Part shown: positions 25,087 through 34,568 of the stretch, piece by piece
How the letters are laid out: every line of letters starts with the position of its first letter
How positions within the stretch are numbered: position 1 is the stretch's first letter
DNA from: Niallia circulans
Lineage (GTDB): Bacteria > Bacillota > Bacilli > Bacillales > Cytobacillaceae
Direction: 5' to 3'
Length of the DNA stretch: 64,000 nt
Assembly (NCBI RefSeq): GCF_003726095.1
Contig: NZ_CP026031.1
Coordinates: forward strand, 992,001 to 1,056,000
Program-made: the position numbers and the translations under genes
The notes under the pieces: model-generated
What the model was told of the DNA's origin: nothing
Seen by the model: the letters and a program-made list of their open reading frames with translations, nothing else
The model's database searches: none

Positions 25087-25604
25087 ATGCCTATATATTT
25101 CACCAACCAAACAATCGAAGTGGTAAATCGATTAAATAAAACTGGCTATTTAACTGGAAACGCAGAATTTGTAGATAAAGATTTTCTTCCTGCTTATAAA
25201 TGGATGATAGAACAAATGAGTAAGAGGCTGAATCATAATGGTTCCTATCCTATTTGGGTGTGGACGACCAAACCAAATTTACAGAGGGAAGGAATTTTAA
25301 TAGAGGAACAAAAGCTGTATGTTTAACAGTCGAGATACCAAAAAATCAAATTCTGTTTTCTGATTTTTATGCTTGGCATTGTGTGTTAAATAACGGTTTT
25401 TGCCCTATGACTGAGGAGGAAGATACTTTATTCGACGAGGGAAGATTAACGATTACAAAGGAACAAAGCTGGGAAAGAATTTTCGATTTAGCTAAATTGC
25501 GTAGCTCAGAAATGTGGAATAACGGGGACCAAGTTGTTCAAGGGGTGACACCCATAATCCAGAAAGAACAGATTGTAAATATAGAATATTTTATTGCAAA
25601 ATAA
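25087..25604 (+). pseudogene. DUF3841 family protein, frameshifted
   Basis: ATG 25087 follows AAGGAG. The first frame (IEQMSKRLNHNGSYPIWVWT ... TKPNLQR) ends at 25326. The remainder (GRNFNRGTKAVCLTVEIPKN, then ILFSDFYAWHCVLNNGF) is in the next frame to 25604. One extra G in the GGG at 25285-25287 restores a 172-residue DUF3841 protein. The PIWVWTTKP and DFYAWHCVLN motifs are family hallmarks. Function unknown. Another homopolymer-type break. Confidence 0.8.
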
Positions 25605-25696
25605 TAGTTTTATCGAAATAAAATCATGGATTAAAAAGAGGAATTAGCTTCATTCTATGGAATTTTTTAAATAACGTCATAGACTGGGAGAAAAAG

Positions 25697-26578
25697 ATGA
25701 AAAATATATTAGTGCTAGGCGGCACCCGTTTTTTTGGAAGGAAGCTTGTGGAAATGCTTTTGAAAGAGGGACACCGTGTTACGATTCTGACTCGGGGGAC
25801 AGTAAGTCATCCCTTTGGCAACGAAGTGAAACATATTATTGCTGATCGTTCTAGAAAGGAACAATTACAACATCATTTCGCAGGTCAAACCTATGATATT
25901 GTTTATGACAATATCTGTTATACGCCTAATGAAGCAAAAGACTTTTGTGAAGTATTTAATGGGAAAATTGGAAAGCTGGTGTTTACTTCCTCTTTATCTA
26001 CTTATTCTGTAGATGGAAACGAAAAAAGGGAGGCAGATTTTCATCCATACAACTATCCTATACAACTTGAGAAGAACGAGTTTGTTTATGATGAAGGAAA
26101 GCGGCAGGCAGAAGCAGCATTTTTCCATTATGCAGATTTCCCCGTTGTTGCGGTAAGATTTCCAATTGTGTTAGGGGAAGATGATTACACGCGCCGCCTG
26201 CATTTTCATGTTGAGCGGATTCAACAGGATAGAATGATCGGCTTTGTTAATACGGAGGCAGAAATGTCCTTTATTCTTGCTTCGGAAGCGGCCGCATTTT
26301 TAAAGTGGGCAGGTTTTTCAGAGGTGGAAGGGCCATTTAATGCGACAGCAAATGGGAAGATTACAATGAAAAAATTAATCCATATAATCGAAAAGGTTAC
26401 AGGGCATACTGCAAAAATTACCCTTGACGGAGATGAAGAAAATTTCTCTCCGTATGCTATTCCTGCATCATGGTATATGAATACGGAAAAGGCAGAAAAA
26501 GCAGGATTTACGTTTACGAATCTGGATGATTGGCTGCCAGCTTTGATTAAGAAGATTGCAAAAGATAATAAAAAATAA
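25697..26578 (+). CDS. NAD-dependent epimerase/dehydratase-like (extended SDR)
   Basis: 293 residues, TGGGAGAAAA ahead of ATG 25697. Rossmann motif LVLGGTRFFGRKLVEMLL (residues 5-22). TSSLSTYSVDG replaces the standard catalytic Ser region and YDEGKRQAEAAF contributes a Y---K pair. It belongs to the atypical SDR group of epimerase-like proteins. Substrate unknown; it has no sugar-pathway neighbours. Confidence 0.8.
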   Translation: MKNILVLGGTRFFGRKLVEMLLKEGHRVTILTRGTVSHPFGNEVKHIIADRSRKEQLQHHFAGQTYDIVYDNICYTPNEAKDFCEVFNGKIGKLVFTSSLSTYSVDGNEKREADFHPYNYPIQLEKNEFVYDEGKRQAEAAFFHYADFPVVAVRFPIVLGEDDYTRRLHFHVERIQQDRMIGFVNTEAEMSFILASEAAAFLKWAGFSEVEGPFNATANGKITMKKLIHIIEKVTGHTAKITLDGDEENFSPYAIPASWYMNTEKAEKAGFTFTNLDDWLPALIKKIAKDNKK

Positions 26579-26962
26579 TGCACTACTGAAAATTTACAAA
26601 ACAGGATAAAAACGTACCGAAGAAGAAATCCTCCGAGAATAAGACCATATTTAGTGTATGTCTTATTCTCGAAGGATGTTTTTGTTGAAAGGAAAAAGGA
26701 GAAAAGAAATTAAAGGAAGATACCTATTATAAAATGGTCTGTTCCGATTGCTAACAACGGAATTATCAATAATAGAAAAAATTTAGTTGATAGGATAAGT
26801 CATATACAAAAGATAAATAGCTCTACAAAAGCAATTTTCGGGATACTAGCAGTTGCTTTGTCAACGCAAGAATAGATGTTTATATTTTATAACACTTCCC
26901 TCATCTGTAAATTTAACTAAATACAAATTGACATATCGCATTTTTTAGATATAATAAAAGAC
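26579..26962. other. Gap: terminator and short remnant
   Basis: A hairpin TCCGAGAATAAGAC / GTCTTATTCTCGA at about 26632-26685 ends the epimerase transcript. Further on, a frame without a start codon (about 26717-26874) reads WSVPIANNGIINNRKNLVDR and ends at TAG. It may be a gene fragment. The ArsR promoter occupies the end. Confidence 0.5.
26928..26955 (+). promoter_or_regulatory. SigmaA-type promoter of the ArsR gene, overlapping a CATATCG motif
   Basis: TTGACA (26928-26933), 16-bp spacer, TATAAT (26950-26955). The spacer contains CATATCG, also found in the dyads before the MFS gene. The ATG is at 26963, so transcription should start at or one base before the start codon. Confidence 0.75.
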
Positions 26963-27265
26963 ATGAAACCTATTGAAATCTTTAAAGCCTTATCAAATGA
27001 ATCAAGGCTGCAAATTTTACACTGGCTAAAAGAACCTGAACGTCATTTTGTACCCCATGAAGGGATTGATATGAGAAAAACAGGGGTATGCGTTAGTCAA
27101 ATAACAGAGCAATTAAAAATGACGCAATCGACAGCTTCTCAATACCTAAATATACTTTTGCGAGCTGGTTTGATTAAGACAGAGCGTATTGGAAAGTATA
27201 CGTATTACAAAAGAGATGAAGAAGCAATAAAAAATATTGCAGCTATTTTGGAGCAAGAGATCTAA
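26963..27265 (+). CDS. ArsR family transcriptional regulator
   Basis: 100 residues. Winged helix with IFKALSNESRLQILHWLKEP, VCVSQITEQLKMTQSTASQY (recognition helix) and LRAGLIKTERIGKYTYYKRD (wing). A Cys is present near the recognition helix (GVCVSQ), but no paired metal-binding CxC is seen, so a redox or small-molecule signal is as likely as metal. No ribosome binding site precedes the ATG, which fits a leaderless message. It is followed by an MFS exporter gene with matching CATATCG dyads, a typical regulator-transporter pair. Confidence 0.85.
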   Translation: MKPIEIFKALSNESRLQILHWLKEPERHFVPHEGIDMRKTGVCVSQITEQLKMTQSTASQYLNILLRAGLIKTERIGKYTYYKRDEEAIKNIAAILEQEI

Positions 27266-27276
27266 AGTAAATGTAA

Positions 27277-27303
27277 CTGAATTCTCTCGGAGAATTCAGC
27301 TTT
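27277..27303 (+). terminator. Hairpin after the ArsR gene
   Basis: Perfect stem CTGAATTCTC / GAGAATTCAG with a 3-base loop, then a short T-rich run. Confidence 0.65.
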
Positions 27304-27312
27304 ATTTACGCT

Positions 27313-27376
27313 AAACATATCGACATATCACGATATGTTTATAATTATGATTATCATATCGTCTTTTCTAGATATG
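27313..27376 (+). promoter_or_regulatory. Two ArsR-type dyads upstream of the MFS gene
   Basis: AAACATATCG / CGATATGTTT (27313-27322 and 27331-27340) is a perfect inverted repeat with an 8-bp spacer. CATATC / GATATG (27355-27360 and 27371-27376) is a second, weaker one. The arms match the CATATCG in the ArsR promoter. Confidence 0.7.
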
Positions 27377-27405
27377 TGAATATATTATACGAAGGAGAGA
27401 TTATT

Positions 27406-28560
27406 TTGTCTAACACATTTAAAATTTATATTTTAGCACTTATTAGTTTTTTAGTTGGAACATCGGAGTATATTATCTCTGGTGTATTGGATAACATTGC
27501 AGATTCACTAGGAATTACTTTGGCGGCTGCAGGACAATTAATAACGATATTTTCACTTGTCTATGCAATCTTTACACCCATTCTTATGGCACTTACGTCA
27601 AGCATGGATAGACGAAAGCTTATAATCGTATCATTAGGCTTGTTTGTGATAGCAAACATACTTGCATTCTTATTGCCAGGTTACACGTTATTTGTTTTCT
27701 CAAGAATAATAATGGCACTAGGTGCTGGAATGGTAGTTGTTACAGCTCTGACTATCGCGGCAAAAATAGCACCTGATGGTAAACAAGGTAGTGCAATAGC
27801 TACTGTAGTCATGGGCTTTACAGCATCTTTAATCATTGGTGTTCCTCTAGGGCGAATTATTACAGATGCATTTGACTGGAAAGCAGTATTTGGCGGAATT
27901 GCGTTACTTGGATTATTAGCGATGATCATCATCTCATTTGTAATACCACCAACAAAAGGGGATGAACCGGTTCCATTAATACAACAACTTTCTCTACTAA
28001 AGGATCGAAAAGTAGCGATTGGTTTATCCATCACCTTCTTCTGGCTTGGCGGGTATTCAGTTGCTTATACCTATTTATCTCCTTACCTTTTGAACATTTC
28101 GGGTATCCATGAAAAATTATTAAGTGGTGTTCTGCTTATATTCGGAGTTGCTAGTTTATTCGGCTCGAAATTCGGTGGTTATAGTACAGACAAATGGGGT
28201 GTATCACGTACATTAATAGGTTCAATGCTACTACACATTGTTATGCTTATTCTTTTATCATTAATCACGCACATTTATGTTGGTGTTGTAATCATCCTAA
28301 TATTGTGGTCCTTTGCTGCGTGGACATCAGCTCCAGCACAACAGTTCAATTTGGCAACCATAAAACCAGAATCATCAGGTGTGCTTCTAGGACTAAACCA
28401 GTCAATGATGCAATTATCGATGGCTGCAGGGGCAGGAATTGGTGGGATATTTGTAGAAAAAGTATCGCTAGGTTCCATAACCTGGGTAGGAGTACTTGGA
28501 TTAGCTATAGCTATTTTTATGGTATTAAAGTCTTCGCGTGGCAGCTACATAAAAAGTTGA
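27406..28560 (+). CDS. MFS efflux transporter, DHA1 (AraJ/YdhP-like) type
   Basis: 384 residues from TTG 27406, with GAAGGAGAG upstream; the longer frame from 27376 lacks a site. Twelve hydrophobic segments. N-terminal IYILALISFLVGTSEYIISG, loop 2-3 motif SSMDRRKLIIVSLGL, helix 5 motif ITDAFDWKAVFGGIALLGLL. It is probably a proton-driven exporter in the cytoplasmic membrane. The ArsR-type regulator directly upstream and its dyads in the promoter suggest derepression by the exported compound. Confidence 0.85.
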   Translation: MSNTFKIYILALISFLVGTSEYIISGVLDNIADSLGITLAAAGQLITIFSLVYAIFTPILMALTSSMDRRKLIIVSLGLFVIANILAFLLPGYTLFVFSRIIMALGAGMVVVTALTIAAKIAPDGKQGSAIATVVMGFTASLIIGVPLGRIITDAFDWKAVFGGIALLGLLAMIIISFVIPPTKGDEPVPLIQQLSLLKDRKVAIGLSITFFWLGGYSVAYTYLSPYLLNISGIHEKLLSGVLLIFGVASLFGSKFGGYSTDKWGVSRTLIGSMLLHIVMLILLSLITHIYVGVVIILILWSFAAWTSAPAQQFNLATIKPESSGVLLGLNQSMMQLSMAAGAGIGGIFVEKVSLGSITWVGVLGLAIAIFMVLKSSRGSYIKS

Positions 28561-28655
28561 AAACAAGGTGAAAGGAACAAAAGATTTCAAGTATAATAGG
28601 TTTCTCTTTTAGAACACAAAAAGGAAAAGACAATCCAATTAGATATGTAATTAAC

Positions 28656-28692
28656 ATGAAAAACGACCGGATTTCTGTCTGGCCGTTTTTCA
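28656..28692 (+). terminator. Rho-independent terminator
   Basis: Stem GAAAAACGACCGG / CTGGCCGTTTTTC, ending the ArsR-MFS unit. Confidence 0.85.
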
Positions 28693-28907
28693 TATCCTAT
28701 ATACGCCAACAATAAGAAATAAAATGGAATAGTAACGACTAATAAAAAATCATTATTTATAATATTGGCGTAGTTTGCAAGTGATTTGTCGCGGTTTGCT
28801 AGTTACAAGACATTATCGGGGAGGTATTATTAAACGGTACCATTTGTAAAGAAGGACACAATTACACTTAAAACCTACTAATGTAAATAGAGAAAGGAGG
28901 CCCATAT

Positions 28908-29930
28908 ATGACGTTGTATGCTTCTGACCGTATTAAAGTTCCGGCAGGATTTTGGACAGGATTAAGTCAATTGGGGATAGACGCTCTCGATGTAGTTCGA
29001 AAAGCACAATTGCCATTAACCATTATTTCTGATTCAGTTGTCACCACAGCCCAATATTTTGCGATATGGCAGGCTTATGCCGCTCTCATTGATGACACTG
29101 CGAAAGGAATCATCAAGCTTGCGACATCCTTTGAAACAGATCATTTCCCACCGACTGTCTTAGCAACTTACCATGCTCGTGACTACCGTGATGCCTTAAA
29201 GCGGATGGCTAGGTATAAACAACTGTGCCCTCCTGAAAGCTTACATATTACCGAGGAAGGGGAACACTGTACAATTGAAATAAAATCATTGCATAGTGAA
29301 CAACCCGGTCTGACCATATTAATTGGTATTACGATGGCATTTCTTCTCGAACTGGGACGTCGGGGTACAGGTCAACATTTGACAGCAAGCTTCGTAGAAT
29401 TTTCGACCCATTCAATTGGCGACCTACAGTTACTTGAAGCTTACTTTGGCTGCCGAATTCAGCTCGGTACAAATTGTAACAGGTTGACTATACATCGAGC
29501 AGATCTAGATCGTCCCTTTGTCTCATACAATGCAGAATTGCTAGAAATATTAACTCCCGTACTGGAACAGTCGTTGAATGAGCAGGCACGAGGACCTTCT
29601 ATTACTGAGACAGTCAAGTGGATCATGAAACGCAGCCTAACAGGAGGTCGCCCTGATATTCAGACTATCGCGAGCGAGTTAGGGGTAAGCGATCGTACCT
29701 TGCAGCGGCGGCTTATGGAAGAAGGCACGAGCTTTAAGCATTTGTTAACAAAAGTTCGACATGAGCAGGCAAAAGAGTACCTGGCAGACCCCTCACTTGA
29801 TATTAAAGAGGTCGCCTTTTTAATTGGATATGAAGACCAAAGCTCCTTCTATCGAGCCTTTCATCTTTGGGAAGGCGCTACTCCTTTAAAATGGCGCACT
29901 GAATATTTCGGTTTAAACTTGATTAATTGA
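28908..29930 (+). CDS. AraC family transcriptional regulator (arabinose-binding-type N-terminal domain)
   Basis: 340 residues, AAAGGAGGCCC ahead of ATG 28908. The N-terminal two thirds (about 10-200) match the ligand-sensing domain seen in OruR/ArgR-like AraC proteins (GFWTGLSQLGIDALDVVRKA; HFPPTVLATYHARDYRDAL). The C-terminal helix-turn-helix pair (about 240-335) reads IQTIASELGVSDRTLQRRL and IKEVAFLIGYEDQSSFYRAF. Base composition is richer in G and C than its neighbours, so transfer is possible. An SDR gene follows at 85 bases, its likely target. Confidence 0.85.
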   Translation: MTLYASDRIKVPAGFWTGLSQLGIDALDVVRKAQLPLTIISDSVVTTAQYFAIWQAYAALIDDTAKGIIKLATSFETDHFPPTVLATYHARDYRDALKRMARYKQLCPPESLHITEEGEHCTIEIKSLHSEQPGLTILIGITMAFLLELGRRGTGQHLTASFVEFSTHSIGDLQLLEAYFGCRIQLGTNCNRLTIHRADLDRPFVSYNAELLEILTPVLEQSLNEQARGPSITETVKWIMKRSLTGGRPDIQTIASELGVSDRTLQRRLMEEGTSFKHLLTKVRHEQAKEYLADPSLDIKEVAFLIGYEDQSSFYRAFHLWEGATPLKWRTEYFGLNLIN

Positions 29931-30015
29931 CCGTTTACTTTTAGAACTGTATTAACAGTCGGATAAGTATTAATAATAACTAGAATTTACTTAAAACTAA
30001 AAGGAGCAATGGATT

Positions 30016-30810
30016 ATGCAGCTAGATTTAAAAAATAAAACAGCTTTAGTCACTGGATCATCAAGAGGGATCGGCAAAGGAATTGCCATTGAACTAGCAA
30101 AAGAAGGTGTTAATGTACTAATTAATGGCCGAAATTACGAGGAGGTGGAACAAACTGTAAATGAAATTAAACTAGAGTTCCCTGATACCTTCCCTCAAAA
30201 TGCCACTGTTGATATAGTAGATATTCAACAAAGGGAAGCATTATTTAAAAAGCATCCTCAAATTGATATTTTAGTTAACAATATGGGGATTTATGAAATA
30301 ATGAAATACGAGGACGTCAACGATGAAGTATGGGAAAAGTATATCCATACCAATGTTCTTGCCGCAAATGGATTATCTAAATTTTACTTACCGAAAATGA
30401 TAAAAAATAATTTTGGTAGAATTATTTTTATTGCGAGTGAAGAAGCAGTTATGCCTTCGGGACAAATGCCGCAATATTGTATGACAAAAACAATGCTTTT
30501 ATCATTGTCAAAAAGTCTATCTAAATTAACAATAGGAAAAGAAGTCACTGTTAATACGATTATGCCAGGTCCAACACTCTCCGAAAATGTTCATCAAATA
30601 ATTGAGGGGATGTATCCTAATGAAGATATGACATTTTCAGAAAAAGAGAAAAAATTTATGACTACAAATCTACCTCAGTCTGAAATCCAGCGATTTATCA
30701 GACCAACTGAGATAGGTAGATTAGCTGCCTTTATATGCAGCCCTTATGCATCCGCCTTCAAAGGTTCTCCGATCCGTATGGATGGAGGTATGGTACCGAC
30801 TATTTTCTAG
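30016..30810 (+). CDS. Short-chain dehydrogenase/reductase
   Basis: 264 residues, AAAGGAGCAA ahead of ATG 30016. Classical SDR: NAD(P) motif TGSSRGIGKGIAIELAKEG (residues 14-32), NNMG, catalytic Ser in IFIASEEAVMPSG, and YCMTK as the Y---K pair. The C-terminal IRMDGGMVPTIF closes the cofactor site. An arginine soon after the glycine motif (NGRNYEE) hints at NADP preference. Probably controlled by the AraC regulator upstream. Confidence 0.88.
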   Translation: MQLDLKNKTALVTGSSRGIGKGIAIELAKEGVNVLINGRNYEEVEQTVNEIKLEFPDTFPQNATVDIVDIQQREALFKKHPQIDILVNNMGIYEIMKYEDVNDEVWEKYIHTNVLAANGLSKFYLPKMIKNNFGRIIFIASEEAVMPSGQMPQYCMTKTMLLSLSKSLSKLTIGKEVTVNTIMPGPTLSENVHQIIEGMYPNEDMTFSEKEKKFMTTNLPQSEIQRFIRPTEIGRLAAFICSPYASAFKGSPIRMDGGMVPTIF

Positions 30811-31128
30811 CACCTTTATTAAACAACTCTTCGTCAAATATCAAGAGGGTATGCTTTCTGTTTCTGTTTCGTGTTGTTTACTGAAAATCACTCTTTTACT
30901 ATTTATGCGAACTGCGCACCACTATTATTTTAAAGCCTAATATTTATACATAGTGCTTTTGTGAATAAAAATAAACAATTAAAATGTTCTATTTGTACTA
31001 AATAAATTGAAACTAATGAAAGTCTTGAGGTTGAACTAAAATTGTCCAACCCAGCTAAAATGCTTATGAAGTTTTTGAATGCATCATTGTGCAAGCATAC
31101 TAATATTACTCTGTTCAGTATGAAAAAA
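30811..31128. other. Gap without gene
   Basis: A/T-rich with no credible frame and no obvious terminator. The flanking repeat element starts at 31129. Confidence 0.5.
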
Positions 31129-31425
31129 GGTGAGTTTTTTAACTCATCTCAGACTGTAGACAAACTCCTGAATTTTGGAAATAGAAGTTTGAGTAAAGTA
31201 TATTTATTAATCTCTTTGAATTTAGACGTTACTTTCCGCTCCGGGGGTTCGCTTTCCGTGGGGCTCGCGCTGAGCCGCTTCGGCTTACAGCCTGCAGGGT
31301 CTCAGACTGTCTCGCTAATCCCACAGGAGTCTCACCCCCTCCACTCCAAGCAACGCATGAAAATGCATTTTTACTTCTCCAATATCTTTTTGTCGACAAG
31401 CTAAGGTGAGTTTTTTAACTCATCT
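31129..31425. repeat. GC-rich repeat element bounded by 22-bp direct repeats
   Basis: AGGTGAGTTTTTTAACTCAT plus CT occurs at 31128-31149 and 31404-31425. Each copy contains the small hairpin TGAGTT/AACTCA. Between them, 31229-31352 is strikingly GC-rich (TTTCCGCTCCGGGGGTTCGC ... GGGTCTCAGACTGTCTCGC ... CCACAGGAGTCTCACCCCCT) in a low-GC neighbourhood. Similar GC-rich blocks recur in Bacillaceae intergenic DNA. The frame 31042-31404 across it is not protein-like. Confidence 0.7.
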
Positions 31426-31601
31426 TTTTCATCTCCTTATGTCGCAAATTTATTAATTCAATGTATTCTAAAGCACAAAAGAACATTTTTCATTGTTCCA
31501 GAAAAGCGCTCTTAACATAAGATTTGATTAAGAATATGTTTTTTCTGGACTTTTCGTTCCGGAAACTTTATACTACTTTATATGAATGGGGGTGTTATAA
31601 A

Positions 31602-32177
31602 TTGGGTAGAAGGATTAGCTTTAATAAAGAACAGGCTTTGAATAAAGCTATGTATTTATTTTGGGAAAAAGGCTATGATGCTACATACATATCAGATCTT
31701 ATTGAAAAGATGGGAATAAGTCGATCAACACTCTATGAGAGTTTTGGAGATAAGGATGAACTATTTAAACTGGTTTTAGAACATTATAAAAACTATGGCC
31801 GCCAAAAAAGAAATTTACTTTTTAGCGGAATAGACACTAAAGGATCACTTAAATCTTTTTTTTATCAACATATTGAAAAATGCTATTCAGATGACAATCC
31901 AAAAAGTTGTATTATAACTAATTCTTCACTGCTTATTGGACATATTGATCCTTCCATAGAAGAAATACTTATAAATGATTTTAATGAATTAGAAAAAGTA
32001 TTTAAGCAAGTCATTGAAGAAGGAAAAAAGAAAGGAGAAATTTCACAAGAGGCTGACTCTGAATTAGTTGCATATTCTTTATTAAGTTTAAATCATAGCA
32101 TTAATTTAATGTCCAGATACAAAAAAGAGAAAAATCTAGCCTATAATCTAGTGGATAAGACTATTGCAGACCTATAG
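31602..32177 (+). CDS. TetR/AcrR family transcriptional regulator
   Basis: 191 residues from TTG 31602 (GGGGGTG upstream); the longer frame from 31524 includes promoter sequence. Helix-turn-helix at residues 6-50: ALNKAMYLFWEKGYDATYIS, ISRSTLYESFGDKDELFKLV. The C-terminal ligand domain has PKSCIITNSSLLIGH, typical of the TetR subgroup with TetR_C_16/YxaF-like domains. It precedes an MFS gene with a palindromic site between them, so it probably represses that exporter and itself. Confidence 0.88.
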   Translation: MGRRISFNKEQALNKAMYLFWEKGYDATYISDLIEKMGISRSTLYESFGDKDELFKLVLEHYKNYGRQKRNLLFSGIDTKGSLKSFFYQHIEKCYSDDNPKSCIITNSSLLIGHIDPSIEEILINDFNELEKVFKQVIEEGKKKGEISQEADSELVAYSLLSLNHSINLMSRYKKEKNLAYNLVDKTIADL

Positions 32178-32194
32178 TCTTTCTTTTTTTAGTA

Positions 32195-32216
32195 TTTCGG
32201 AACGATCGTACCAAAA
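32195..32216 (+). promoter_or_regulatory. Probable TetR operator
   Basis: TTTCGGAACGATCGTACCAA: the core GGAACGATCGTACC (32199-32212) is palindromic with one mismatch. A related half site, CGTTCCGGAAA, lies before the regulator gene at about 31556-31566. Confidence 0.65.
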
Positions 32217-32237
32217 TAAACAAAAGGATTGATAAAA

Positions 32238-33449
32238 TTGATTAAAAAAACAAATTTTCTAATTTTCATTTTGGCAATTAGTTGCGGATCACTTGCTGCT
32301 AATATTTACTATGCTCAACCAATCGTACAGTTCATTGCAAAAGATCTAAACATCTCTTCTAATTTATCAGGATTGCTCACTACTTTGACCCAAATTGGAT
32401 ATGGATTGGGATTATTTTTTATTGTTCCAATGGCTGACTTATTTAAAAGCAAAAAAATAATTACTATTCTGATCGGGCTAACCGTTATTTCATTAATTGG
32501 TACACTGATTTCTTCTAATGGAATTGTCTTTTTGTTATTAACAATCATCATTGGTATTGGGGCCTGTGCAGCTCAAATATTAGTTCCACTAACTATAAGG
32601 ATTGTACCTGTTGGGGAGACAGGTAAATATGTAGGTAAAGTGATGAGTGGTTTATTGATTGGAATTATGATTGCTCGTCCACTATCTATCGGAATAACTG
32701 AATGGTACGGCTGGAGAATGGTTTTTCTATTTTCATTAATAATCCTTGTTGCTGTATTACTGATTATTTTAAAATTTTTGCCTAATTATGAAGTTGTATC
32801 AAATAGTAATATGTCATATTCCAATTTAATTGCTTCTATGGTGAAGCTGCTAATAAATACTTCTCCTTTACAACAAAGAGCATTTTATCACGCATGTTTA
32901 TTTGCAACATTTAGCCTTTATTGGACGGTACTCCCAATTTTATTAAGGTCGGAACCATTAGATTTTTCAAATAATGAAATTGCATTAATTGGATTTGTTG
33001 CAATTGCTGGTGCTTTATTAACTCCTACTATTGGTAAACTAGCAGATAAAGGCTATATTTTTGCAATGACTAATGTATCAATGGCACTCGTTCTATTATC
33101 TATCGTACTATTATTTTTTGTTCAAGATCATTCACCATTGAGTATAATTCTGATCTTAATTTCAGGCATTAGCATCGATGTTGGGGTATCAGGAAATTTA
33201 TTATTAGGTCAAAAAGTTATTTTTAGTTTGAACCCCGAGGAAAGAAATAGACTTAATGGATTATATATGACTATTTTCTTTTTAGGAGGAGCATTTGGTT
33301 CATGGATTGGAAGTTATTCATACTATAAATTTAATAGTGAAGTACCATTGCTAATTGGAACAGCTTTGCCTTTAATCGCCTTATTAGTTCATTTAATAAA
33401 AAATAATACAATCAATATAGCAAAAAACAATAGTAAAAATATATCCTGA
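32238..33449 (+). CDS. MFS multidrug-type transporter (DHA1)
   Basis: 403 residues from TTG 32238; AAAAGGA lies ten bases upstream, while TTG 32229 is too close to it. Twelve hydrophobic segments. LAANIYYAQPIVQFIAKDL and GLFFIVPMADLFKSKKIITI (loop 2-3 motif with D and K) are typical of the YwoG/YnfM-like subgroup. It is cotranscribed with or controlled by the TetR regulator 60 bases upstream. Substrate unknown. Confidence 0.88.
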   Translation: MIKKTNFLIFILAISCGSLAANIYYAQPIVQFIAKDLNISSNLSGLLTTLTQIGYGLGLFFIVPMADLFKSKKIITILIGLTVISLIGTLISSNGIVFLLLTIIIGIGACAAQILVPLTIRIVPVGETGKYVGKVMSGLLIGIMIARPLSIGITEWYGWRMVFLFSLIILVAVLLIILKFLPNYEVVSNSNMSYSNLIASMVKLLINTSPLQQRAFYHACLFATFSLYWTVLPILLRSEPLDFSNNEIALIGFVAIAGALLTPTIGKLADKGYIFAMTNVSMALVLLSIVLLFFVQDHSPLSIILILISGISIDVGVSGNLLLGQKVIFSLNPEERNRLNGLYMTIFFLGGAFGSWIGSYSYYKFNSEVPLLIGTALPLIALLVHLIKNNTINIAKNNSKNIS

Positions 33450-33979
33450 TTATCTAAATGCCTCCAAAAGCTAGAGTCAGATTCTAATTTTAGGACGGTA
33501 GTAGCGATATCTGCTAACTCAGGAGCATATTATTATTTATCTTTATTCGTTAGATCAAGGAATCCTTAAAGAATAAGGCTCGTATTAAGTAAGGGAAATG
33601 AAAACGCCCGAATTTCTATTTCTCCTTTTGAGGTGGGTGCGAGAGCTAGTTAATCGGTCACGCCTCAAAAGCTGAAATTAGAAATGATAGCCAATGACGA
33701 GTTTAATGGATATCCTCAAGGAATCTGGTTTGCATATAAACTTTACAAAATTTTTTTAAACAGCTGTATTAGGATAGATCAATTTTAACAGTTGCTACAG
33801 GAGAGGAGTATTTTATTTACTGACCATGCTGTTGAACATATAGTTTTTAAGTATACTAAATCATTTGTACAAACTGGTGGGGATATCCCTCTTGTTATGG
33901 AATCAATTAGTCTGATATATTACTCTACATAAATGCGACTAGGGAAAGCTAAGACTTGCTGGAGACCGACTATTTTTAG
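33450..33979. other. Gap with inverted repeat and coding remnant
   Basis: AATTTCTATTTCTCCTTTTG (33611 on) is inverted, with mismatches, at 33662-33685 (CCTCAAAAGCTGAAATTAGA), leaving a 28-bp GC-richer loop. A frame at about 33803-33931 without a start reads TDHAVEHIVFKYTKSFVQTG and ends at TAA, probably a fragment of a lost gene. Confidence 0.45.
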
Positions 33980-34439
33980 TTAGATAAGTTTTTTTATATC
34001 ATTAATCACCTGTAAATGCATGCCTTCGTGAAAAATCGTACGAACCAGCACTTGTTCGATTGTATGCATGCCCATATCAATTGGTGGATATTCTTTTTCG
34101 AGAATAGCTCCATATTTCTCTAATATTGCTTGTGGTTGTGATTGCAAAAGTACTTTTAATTCCGTAAAAGAAGGTGTCTCCACTGTAAAGTTGGCTGGCG
34201 TAGTACCGAAACCAAACCATTGATTGAATTGTTTTGAGATAGCAGTGGGTACTTTAGTCAATGCCTCAATCCATAATAACTGGTCAACGTATAGGTGACC
34301 AAGATTCCAGCGGATATTATTCCTAAAGCCCGCTGGAATGATTTCTGCTTGTTCTTCTGTCACCAATTCAACAGTCCCTAAAAGTTCCTTTCGATAGGTT
34401 TCTAATTGTTTAAGCAAAACTTCCTGACGTGGTTTCATT
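33980..34439 (-). CDS. DinB superfamily protein
   Basis: 152 residues from ATG 34439 with TAGGGAGTGG upstream. DinB-type four-helix bundle: RQEVLLKQLETYRKELLGTV, NIRWNLGHLYVDQLLWIEAL (first His) and VLVRTIFHEGMHLQVINDI (the later His pair). It lacks the HHI--H--QL form of the other DinB genes here, so it belongs to another subgroup. Metal-dependent small-molecule transferase or unknown role. Confidence 0.8.
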
Positions 34440-34568
34440 TTATCCACTCCCTAAACATTAATTTACTCTAAACATTCGCTGTATTTTTGTTTTTTCCTGC
34501 ACTGGAAGAATAGAGATTTGTCTAGCGGAAATACTAGAAAAAACAGAATTACAGTTAGGAGAAGAACA

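Noticed and set aside
28194..28571. Second frame inside the MFS gene
   Set aside because: Same-strand shadow of a fluent 12-helix transporter frame.
31042..31404. 120-residue frame over the GC-rich repeat
   Set aside because: Composition follows the repeat DNA, with no start site and no protein-like pattern.
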